Part shown: positions 11,904-16,899 of the stretch, piece after piece
Layout: every line of letters begins with the position of its first letter
Position numbering within the stretch: position 1 is the first letter of the stretch
Origin: an uncultured Campylobacter sp.
GTDB taxonomy: Bacteria; Campylobacterota; Campylobacteria; Campylobacterales; Campylobacteraceae
Assembly (NCBI RefSeq): GCF_938002845.1
Contig: NZ_CALKZP010000011.1
Coordinates: forward strand, 1-16,899
Length of the DNA stretch: 16,899 nt
Direction of reading: 5' to 3'
Notes under the pieces: generated by a model
Database searches by the model: none
What the model saw: only the letters and a program-made list of their open reading frames with translations
Told to the model about the DNA's origin: nothing
Position numbers and translations under genes: made by a program

Positions 11904-13112
11904 CTAAATTTTAGGTACCGAGATTACGCGCACGAGCTCGCCTTTTTTGAGCTCTTTGACCTCGAGCGGTGCGACGAGCAGGACGCTACCCTCGTCTAAA
12001 TTGTTCAGAATCGCGCTGGAGCCTTGCTTTTTGCTTTGCAGGCTAACAAAAAGCCGCCCCTCTCTGTTTTGCAAGACGGCGGGCATAAACTCCAAAAACG
12101 GCGTCTTTTTTACGTAGTCGTGATCCAAGATCGCGCTAAATTCCGTGTTTTCGCGCACGCCGAAGGATCTTTGCAAAAATACGCGCAGGAACAAAATGCA
12201 CGTAATGAGTGCCGAGAGGGGGAAGCCCGGGAATGCGAAGATATATTTTTCGCCGGTTTTGGCTACGCGCACGTGGCGGCCCGGTTTGATCGCCGCGCCT
12301 TTCACGATTAGCTCAAATTTTGATTGTAGCGTGCTTTGCACGAAGTCGTAGTCTCCGACGCTCACTCCGCCGCTGGTTAGAAGTATGTCTGCGCTCTGCA
12401 AAGCCGATAAGATCGCGCCTTCTAGCTCTTTTTCGTCGTCGCGCGCGATTGGCATTATCATCGCTTCGCAGCCTAGCTGCGTCACTAAATTTGCAAGCGC
12501 GATGTGGTTGGAGCTGTAAATTTGAGCGTCGTTTTCGAGCCTCTCGCCCAGATCCTTAATCTCGCTGCCGGTGGCAAGGATCGCTACTTTGGGGCGGACG
12601 AATACGCTTATGTGAAAAAGACTCAGCTCTGCTAGCAGCGCGATTTGCGAAAATCCGAGCTTCGTGCCGCTTCTAAGCAGAAGTTCGCCCTCGCGGTAGC
12701 TCTCGCCCGCCGCGCGCACGGCAAAACCCGCAGAAACAGGCTTTTTGACGACGATCTCGCTGTCTTGTACCTGCACGTTTTCGATAGGCAGAAGCGTGTC
12801 GCTACCCTCGCACATTAGCCCGCCGGTGAAGGTTTTGACGCACTCGCCCGCCTTTGCCGTGGCGCCAGGCATCTTGCCTGCAGGCGTAGTGCCGACGATC
12901 TTAAATTTAGCCCCTTCGCTTAGATCCGCGCCCTTTAGCGCATAGCCGTCCATCGCGGCGGTCGGACGGCGCGGAGTGCTAAAAGGCGCTGCGACGTCGC
13001 TTGCTAAAATACGTCCCAGCGCCTGCGTGATCGCGACTTTTTCGATGCGCGAAGACTTTTGCACCGTCTTTGCGAAGCGCTCCATCGCGCTTTCAAATTT
13101 TTCAAATTCCAT
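11904..13112 (-). CDS. moeA: Molybdopterin molybdenumtransferase
   Basis: MoeA inserts molybdate into adenylated molybdopterin, the last common step of molybdenum cofactor synthesis, feeding formate dehydrogenase and nitrate reductase-type enzymes. The 402-residue length is typical. Motifs include TAAMDGYALKG (51-61), TPAGKMPG (75-83), KTFTGG with EGSDTLLPIE (about 93-111), ILATGSE (178-184), and TSGGVSVGDYD (246-256) of the MoCF-binding domain. PGFPLSA (295-301) follows; this is usually PGNPVSA, so an Asn is Phe here. A C-terminal beta domain ends the protein. The start overlaps the end of the MFS gene by 11 nt, suggesting cotranscription. Campylobacter can have two MoeA paralogues, and I cannot say which this is. 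Family is secure. Confidence 0.94.
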   Translation of the reverse strand: MEFEKFESAMERFAKTVQKSSRIEKVAITQALGRILASDVAAPFSTPRRPTAAMDGYALKGADLSEGAKFKIVGTTPAGKMPGATAKAGECVKTFTGGLMCEGSDTLLPIENVQVQDSEIVVKKPVSAGFAVRAAGESYREGELLLRSGTKLGFSQIALLAELSLFHISVFVRPKVAILATGSEIKDLGERLENDAQIYSSNHIALANLVTQLGCEAMIMPIARDDEKELEGAILSALQSADILLTSGGVSVGDYDFVQSTLQSKFELIVKGAAIKPGRHVRVAKTGEKYIFAFPGFPLSALITCILFLRVFLQRSFGVRENTEFSAILDHDYVKKTPFLEFMPAVLQNREGRLFVSLQSKKQGSSAILNNLDEGSVLLVAPLEVKELKKGELVRVISVPKI

Positions 13113-14415
13113 TTTGACCCTTTAAAGTTCTGTATATCTGCTCTTCGTTTATTAAATTTGAGTTGAATTTAACGACTAAGTTTTTATCGGTTTCGTAAAT
13201 TTCAATTACACCGTTTTGATCTTTAAGCGCGGCAAAATCGCCGTCCGTGCCCTTTTGAAAGTATAAATTTTTAAAAATTTTAGGATCGGTAAGGCTTAAA
13301 AGCAAAATGAACCAAATGCAACCAAGCGCCGCAACCGCGATGCCTAGGGCAAAAATACCGATTTTACCGAAAAGTATGCCGCCGCAAAGTCCGCCGACGA
13401 AGCTACCGAAAAATCCGAACGAATTAAAAATCCCGAGTGCGGCGCCCTTTTGGCCAGCTTTGGCAAATTTCGACGCGAGGCTTTGCATGATGGGTTCGTG
13501 TACGTTAAACCCGACGAAAAATATCATCACGCCCACGATAAATATGCCCGCGGAATGCGCGAGCGCAAAGATCAGATAGGAAAGCACGAAAAAGCAGATT
13601 CCAAGGAGCAAAAGCTGCTTCGCAAGCGCCTTTTTTTCGCCGAGCGCGCCGCTTGCGCCCATCGAGGCAAAGCCGAAAACCGCCGCGAGCGCGTAAACCT
13701 TGATGAGGTCATTTTTGCTAAGGCCCAGCTTCTGCACGAGCAAAATAGGAATGAGTAAAAACGCCGTCGTCATGAAGGCCTTTTGGAAAAAATTCGTTAA
13801 ATTCATCAGCATCAAATTTTTATCTTTTAGCAGCAGAGGAAGCGGTATTTTTTGTTTGAAAGAGCGGATCTGCGGCTCTTTAGGAATGACTAAGAATAAA
13901 AGCAACAGACATAAAAACGTAAGCGCCGAGCTTAGGTGAAAGAGGCTCGCAAGGCCGTATTTTGCGCTAAGATAGGGACTTAAAATCATCGCCGCGCCGA
14001 AGCTCACGCCTATCATCGCGCCCATGATCGCCATCGCCTTGCCGCGCTCCTCCTCGGTCGTAAAGTCGCTTATCAGCGCCGTTGCGACCGCACCGACCGC
14101 GCCGCAGCCCTGTAAAAATCGCCCAAAGATCATCGCGTGGATCTCCTCGCTAAATGCACAGACCGAGGAACCTATGATGAATACGCAAAGCCCGATCGCA
14201 AGGGTGTTTTTGCGCCCGATCTTATCGCTTAGCACTCCAAACGGGGTTTGCAGAATCATCTGCGTAATGGCGTAAATTCCAAAGAGCAGACCGATGAGAT
14301 CTTCGTTGGCGCCGCGCAGGCTAAGGGCGTAGAGGCTGAGCACCGGCAGCAGTATAAACAGCCCGAAAAATCTGGTAGCGATTATAAAACTAAGTGGTAG
14401 GACGCTTTTTAGCAT
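13102..14415 (-). CDS. MFS transporter, YajR-like, with C-terminal soluble domain
   Basis: A 437-residue major facilitator of the drug:H+ antiporter (DHA1) type with 12 predicted inner-membrane helices. Motif A is clear between helices 2 and 3 (GVLSDKIGRKNT, about 60-71), and GRFLQGCGAVG (motif B-like) follows. After the last helix, about 55 residues (TDGDFAALKDQNGVIEIYETD and on) show a beta-alpha-beta pattern like the YAM domain of E. coli YajR. The frame stays open upstream to 14646, but that part would overlap rdgB. The ATG at 14415 has AAGG 9 nt upstream and TATAAT at 14450-14455, and the N-terminus (MLKSVLPLSFIIATRFFGLF) suits helix 1. It is divergent from rdgB and overlaps moeA. The substrate is unknown. 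Family is confident. Confidence 0.9.
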   Translation of the reverse strand: MLKSVLPLSFIIATRFFGLFILLPVLSLYALSLRGANEDLIGLLFGIYAITQMILQTPFGVLSDKIGRKNTLAIGLCVFIIGSSVCAFSEEIHAMIFGRFLQGCGAVGAVATALISDFTTEEERGKAMAIMGAMIGVSFGAAMILSPYLSAKYGLASLFHLSSALTFLCLLLLFLVIPKEPQIRSFKQKIPLPLLLKDKNLMLMNLTNFFQKAFMTTAFLLIPILLVQKLGLSKNDLIKVYALAAVFGFASMGASGALGEKKALAKQLLLLGICFFVLSYLIFALAHSAGIFIVGVMIFFVGFNVHEPIMQSLASKFAKAGQKGAALGIFNSFGFFGSFVGGLCGGILFGKIGIFALGIAVAALGCIWFILLLSLTDPKIFKNLYFQKGTDGDFAALKDQNGVIEIYETDKNLVVKFNSNLINEEQIYRTLKGQNGI

Positions 14416-14449
14416 TGTTGTGAGCCTTAAAAGTATAAAATTTCTGGCG

Positions 14450-14455
14450 ATTATA
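14450..14455 (-). promoter_or_regulatory. -10 box of the MFS-moeA operon
   Basis: On the minus strand a T-rich stretch (cgatttttggc) leads into TATAAT, 34 nt before the ATG. Confidence 0.6.
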
Positions 14456-14488
14456 GCCAAAAATCGTAATGAATTCTTTGATTTTGGG

Positions 14489-14494
14489 TAAAAT
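14489..14494 (+). promoter_or_regulatory. -10 box and ribosome binding site of rdgB
   Basis: TAAAAT at 14489-14494, preceded by a T-rich stretch (ttctttgattttggg), lies 25 nt before the ATG. The strong ribosome binding site AAGGAGGG is at 14509-14516. Confidence 0.5.
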
Positions 14495-14519
14495 GGCGCA
14501 TTAAATTTAAGGAGGGCGG

Positions 14520-15149
14520 ATGAAAATTTTACTTGCGACGAGCAACGCGGATAAAGTAAAAGAGATAAAAGAATTCTTTGCAGAATATGAAATTTACGCG
14601 CTCGGCGAGGTGCTGGATCCTTTTGAGATCGATGAGTGCGGCACAAGCTTCAAACAAAACGCGCTTATCAAAGTTCGCGCAGTGCATGAGGCGCTAAAGA
14701 GCAAAAATTTACAGAGCGAATTTTTTGTGTTAAGTGACGATAGCGGTATCTGCGTGGATGCGCTGGGCGGGGCTCCGGGGATATTTTCGGCGCGCTTTAG
14801 CGGCTCAGATGCAACGGACGCGAGCAATCGCGATAAATTAGCAAGCGAGCTGAGAGCTTTAAATTTAGACTCCTCATCCGCGCATTACACGGCGGCGATC
14901 GCGCTAAAATGCGCTCTGGGCGAGTTTTGCACGCATGGTTTTATGCACGGCACGGCGATAACGAAGCAGCGCGGTCGCAACGGCTTCGGATACGATTTTA
15001 TGTTTATTCCGCGTGGATTTGACCGCACGATCGGAGAGCTGCCCGCTGCGGTAAAATTTAAAATTTCGCACCGCACAAAGGGGCTAGCGCTGATGCAAAT
15101 TTTGTTGAAAAATTTAGAAAAACAGATGAGGCTTGCTAAATTTCATTAA
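14520..15149 (+). CDS. rdgB: dITP/XTP pyrophosphatase (RdgB/HAM1 family)
   Basis: This housecleaning enzyme hydrolyses non-canonical purine triphosphates (dITP, ITP, XTP) to monophosphates, preventing their incorporation into nucleic acids. The 209 residues start with the substrate-binding SNADK (8-12; Ser8, Asn9, Lys12). The signature SDDSGICVDALGGAPGIFSAR (72-92) contains the catalytic acid pair Asp73/Asp74. GFGYDFMF (155-162) and ISHRTKG (182-188) complete the active site. The ATG at 14520 has AAGGAGGG upstream. It is divergent from the MFS gene and followed by a tRNA cluster with its own promoter. Its function parallels the deoxyinosine glycosylase at 11043-11555, since both limit hypoxanthine in DNA; they are not in one operon. 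The identification is secure. Confidence 0.95.
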   Translation: MKILLATSNADKVKEIKEFFAEYEIYALGEVLDPFEIDECGTSFKQNALIKVRAVHEALKSKNLQSEFFVLSDDSGICVDALGGAPGIFSARFSGSDATDASNRDKLASELRALNLDSSSAHYTAAIALKCALGEFCTHGFMHGTAITKQRGRNGFGYDFMFIPRGFDRTIGELPAAVKFKISHRTKGLALMQILLKNLEKQMRLAKFH

Positions 15150-15188
15150 ATTTAAAGCCGTAAAAAGCGGAATTTAAGAAAAAATATA

Positions 15189-15194
15189 TATAAT
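15189..15194 (+). promoter_or_regulatory. -10 box of the tRNA cluster
   Basis: TATAAT at 15189-15194 follows an A/T-rich stretch and lies 29 nt upstream of the first tRNA (Pro), leaving a leader of about 20 nt. Confidence 0.55.
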
Positions 15195-15223
15195 ACGCTT
15201 TTCATTCAATCCACGAAAATCTT

Positions 15224-15300
<77 letters not shown>

Positions 15301-15304
15301 TTGT

Positions 15305-15382
15305 GGTGAGTTTAGCTCAGTAGGTTAGAGCATCAGATTGTGGTCCTGAGGGTCGTGGGTTCGATTCCCACAACTCACCCCA
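15305..15382 (+). tRNA. tRNA-His (anticodon GTG)
   Basis: 78 nt including the extra G-1 (15305), which pairs with C73 (15379), a His-specific feature; CCA is encoded at 15380-15382. The anticodon GTG is at 15340-15342. The base pair next to the anticodon loop is A15337 against C15345, a mismatch at positions 31-39 (see findings). Confidence 0.95.
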
Positions 15383-15388
15383 CTTTAT

Positions 15389-15465
15389 GCGCTCGTAGCT
15401 CAATTGGATAGAGCAACAGACTTCGGATCTGTAGGTTGAAGGTTCGACTCCTTTCGAGCGTACCA
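15389..15465 (+). tRNA. tRNA-Arg (anticodon TCG)
   Basis: 77 nt. The acceptor stem gcgctcg/cgagcgt includes a G1-U72 wobble; discriminator A and CCA are encoded. The anticodon stem is acaga/tctgt with loop CTTCGGA (TCG at 15423-15425). The first 29 nt are nearly identical to the tRNA-Arg at 15481. Confidence 0.95.
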
Positions 15466-15480
15466 CTGATTTGATATTTT

Positions 15481-15557
15481 GCGCTCATAGCTCAGTTGGA
15501 TAGAGCAACGGCCTTCTAAGCCGTAGGCCAGAGGTTCGAGTCCTCTTGGGCGTACCA
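15481..15557 (+). tRNA. tRNA-Arg (anticodon TCT)
   Basis: 77 nt. The acceptor stem gcgctca/tgggcgt has two G-U pairs, including G1-U72; discriminator A and CCA are encoded. The anticodon stem is acggc/gccgt with loop CTTCTAA (TCT at 15515-15517), reading AGA/AGG. Confidence 0.95.
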
Positions 15558-15593
15558 TATTAAGCTCATATTAAGAGCTTTTTGGCTAATATG
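15556..15593 (+). terminator. Weak hairpin inside the tRNA cluster
   Basis: A 6-bp stem (aagctc 15562-15567, gagctt 15575-15580) has a 7-nt loop and is followed by TTTGG. An alternative outer pairing, catatta/taatatg (15556-15562, 15587-15593), is possible. It may be a processing site or weak attenuator between tRNA-Arg and tRNA-Leu. Confidence 0.35.
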
Positions 15594-15606
15594 CGCTTTC
15601 TTTTTT

Positions 15607-15691
15607 GCGGATGTGGTGAAATTGGCAGACACACCAGACTTAGGATCTGGCGCCTCACGGCATGAAGGTTCAAGTCCTTTCATCCGCACCA
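15607..15691 (+). tRNA. tRNA-Leu (anticodon TAG)
   Basis: 85 nt, a class II tRNA with a long variable arm (cgcctcacggcatg region). The acceptor stem is gcggatg/catccgc; discriminator A and CCA are encoded. The anticodon stem is ccaga/tctgg with loop CTTAGGA (TAG at 15641-15643), reading CUA. Confidence 0.96.
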
Positions 15692-15705
15692 TCCATTCTA
15701 CGCGT

Positions 15706-15780
15706 TCCGGATTAGCTCAGCGGTAGAGTAGGCGGCTGTTAACCGCTTGGTCGCTGGTTCGAATCCAGCATCCGGAGCCA
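15706..15780 (+). tRNA. tRNA-Asn (anticodon GTT)
   Basis: 75 nt. The acceptor stem is tccggat/atccgga; discriminator G and CCA are encoded, and U1-A72 is as usual for tRNA-Asn. The anticodon loop is CTGTTAA (GTT at 15738-15740) with stem ggcgg/ccgct. Confidence 0.95.
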
Positions 15781-15822
15781 TATATACTCAAAAATTCCTT
15801 TAGACCCCTGATTTTATCGATG

Positions 15823-15846
15823 TTTAAAGAGCTTTAAGTTTTCTTA
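15823..15846 (+). terminator. Weak terminator candidate after the tRNA cluster
   Basis: A short AT-rich stem (tttaaa, loop gagc-like, tttaa) is followed by GTTTTC. It is the only hairpin with a T-rich tail near the end of the cluster; it is weak. Confidence 0.25.
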
Positions 15847-15980
15847 GTTTTATAAAAATTTGTTCCAGAAATTTTTTAATATTCTAATTTCTCGTTATGC
15901 TTTCTAAGCAATCTAGAATACCTTTTATAAAATTTAAAATTCTCATTTTGTAAATAAATTTGATAAAATTTAGCCATTTA

Positions 15981-15994
15981 TTGATTATAATCAA
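15981..15994 (+). promoter_or_regulatory. FNR/CRP-type operator upstream of hcp
   Basis: TTGATTATAATCAA is a perfect 14-nt palindrome and matches the FNR consensus TTGAT-N4-ATCAA exactly. Its centre (15987.5) is 32 nt upstream of the centre of the TAAAAT -10 at 16017-16022. With a start near 16029 that places it at about -41.5, the class II activator position. The likely regulator is a CRP/FNR-family protein sensing oxygen or NO; which one is not visible in this window. Confidence 0.7.
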
Positions 15995-16016
15995 TTTTTT
16001 TGCCTAAATAAAATCT

Positions 16017-16022
16017 TAAAAT
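16017..16022 (+). promoter_or_regulatory. -10 box of hcp
   Basis: TAAAAT lies 30 nt before the hcp ATG, with the ribosome binding site AAAGGA at 16042-16047. Its distance to the FNR-type palindrome supports its use. Confidence 0.5.
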
Positions 16023-16052
16023 TACCAACTAAATTTTTTATAAAGGATTTCT

Positions 16053-16899
16053 ATGAGCGACAATCTAGAGATGTTCTGTCATCAGTGCCAAATGAGCGCG
16101 CCCGAGGGCTGCGGCGCAAAGGGCCAAGACCGCGGCACCTGCGGTAAAACCTCCACGCTAGCATTACTTCAAGACACTATGGTTTTCGGACTTAAGGGTC
16201 TTAGCGCCTACCGCCACCACGCACACGAGCTCGGCGCCGATACTAGCGCGGTCGATACCGTTATGGCGGATACGCTGTATTTCACGCTGACGAACTCAAA
16301 TTTTAACTTTGACGAGCATATCGCGCAGCTGATGGCCGTCGGAAGTGCGGGCGTGCAGATTATGGATATTTTAAGCGAGGCGCATACCGCAAAATTCGGC
16401 GTGCCGACCCCGGTTAAGGTCAGCCAAAACAAAGTCGAAGGCAAGGCGATTTTGGTTAGCGGACACAACCTTCACGCTCTTGAGGCGCTGCTAAAGGCGA
16501 CCGAGGGCAAGGGCATCAATATCTACACCCATTCAGAGATGCTTCCTGCGCACGGCTATCCGCAGCTTCGCAAGTATCCGCACCTAAAGGGCAACGTCGG
16601 CAAGGCGTGGTTCGATCAGACCAAGCTTTTTAACGAATTTAAAGGCGCGATTTTGATGACTACTAACTGCATCGTGCCGCTTCGCTCGTCCTGTAGCTAC
16701 GCAGACAGGCTGTTTGGCTACTCTATCGCGGGTACCGACGGGATCAAGCATATCCAAAACGACGATTTTACGCCGCTCATCGAGTGCGCGCTTGCGTGCG
16801 GCGACGTGAGCATGGATAGCGACGAGAGCTTGGTGACGGGCGGACACTACAAGACGATTTTGAGCCTCGCGCCGCAAATTTTAGACGCGATCAAATCGG
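16053..16899 (+). CDS. hcp: Hybrid cluster protein / hydroxylamine reductase, 5' part
   Basis: The first 282 codons are visible; the frame is open at the right edge. Hcp is a cytoplasmic Fe-S enzyme acting on NO or hydroxylamine under nitrosative stress in anaerobic or microaerobic cells. The N-terminal cluster motif has Cys9, Cys12, Cys20 and Cys30 (FCHQCQMSAPEGC, then GTCGK), a C-x2-C-x7-C-x9-C spacing. LQDTMVFGLKGLSAYRHHAHELG and KFGVPTPVKV follow. His138 (SGHNLHAL), Glu162 (YTHSEMLPAHGYP) and Cys206 (MTTNCIVP) have the spacing of the hybrid-cluster ligands His244, Glu268 and Cys312 of Desulfovibrio Hcp, but lie about 106 residues earlier. One helical bundle therefore seems to be missing. 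The ATG at 16053 follows AAAGGA. Family is secure. Confidence 0.94.
   Translation, partial: MSDNLEMFCHQCQMSAPEGCGAKGQDRGTCGKTSTLALLQDTMVFGLKGLSAYRHHAHELGADTSAVDTVMADTLYFTLTNSNFNFDEHIAQLMAVGSAGVQIMDILSEAHTAKFGVPTPVKVSQNKVEGKAILVSGHNLHALEALLKATEGKGINIYTHSEMLPAHGYPQLRKYPHLKGNVGKAWFDQTKLFNEFKGAILMTTNCIVPLRSSCSYADRLFGYSIAGTDGIKHIQNDDFTPLIECALACGDVSMDSDESLVTGGHYKTILSLAPQILDAIKS

Noticed and set aside
13102..14646. Longer 514-aa version of the MFS transporter
   Set aside because: The extra 77 residues would overlap the promoter and coding start of rdgB, have no transporter character, and lie upstream of a good start (14415) with ribosome binding site and -10 box.
15986..15991. TATAAT inside the palindrome as the hcp -10 box
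   Set aside because: It is the inner part of a perfect FNR-type palindrome, and a better spaced -10 (16017-16022) exists. It cannot be fully excluded; if used, the palindrome would be a repressor site.

Overview
The window looks like chromosome of a member of Campylobacterota, most likely a higher-GC (oral-type) Campylobacter. The reasons are the gene content, the A/T-rich spacers full of aaattt/aaaatttta, promoters made of a T-rich stretch plus TATAAT without a clear -35 box, and a gene order (RDD protein, pyrE, frr, secG, Bax-inhibitor-1 protein on one strand; beta-carbonic anhydrase and MscS channel on the other) that matches what I remember of the Cj0232c-Cj0238 block of C. jejuni. No species-level call is possible from sequence alone.

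Layout. Positions 1-614 hold the 3' part of an unrecognised AT-rich gene with a good terminator. After a 420-nt gene-free stretch, a leftward cluster (1092-4759) runs yccA-like > secG > frr > pyrE > RDD gene > rnhB: housekeeping functions in pyrimidine synthesis, ribosome recycling, secretion and ribonucleotide removal. From 4891 a rightward, translationally overlapping set follows: carbonic anhydrase, MscS-type channel, a 57-residue extremely acidic protein, and a divergent iron-type superoxide dismutase. Then comes 1.1 kb without a convincing gene, containing an orphan promoter-like site and several perfect hairpins. A leftward secreted protein made of ten 24-residue MORN_2-type repeats, a deaminated-base DNA glycosylase of UDG family 6, and an overlapping moeA-MFS transporter (YajR-like) pair fill 9663-14415. 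Divergently, rdgB is followed by six tRNA genes (Pro, His, Arg, Arg, Leu, Asn), all with encoded CCA. The right edge carries the first 282 codons of a hybrid-cluster protein (hcp), preceded by a perfect FNR-type palindrome.

Points that stand out. (1) A 57-aa protein with 30 Asp/Glu and no Lys/Arg/His is wedged by overlaps between mscS and sod. (2) The SOD keeps its four metal ligands but has Glu at the second-sphere position that is Gln69 in E. coli FeSOD, has lost His30, and ends in a CDCGCC tail. (3) Upstream of hcp, TTGATTATAATCAA is centred 32 nt from the centre of a TAAAAT -10, the geometry of a class II FNR/CRP-dependent promoter, fitting anaerobic/nitrosative control. (4) The Hcp appears to be the short form lacking one helical bundle. 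(5) RNase HII ends in a QPSLF clamp-binding-like motif. No CRISPR, insertion sequence, prophage or complete defence system is visible.
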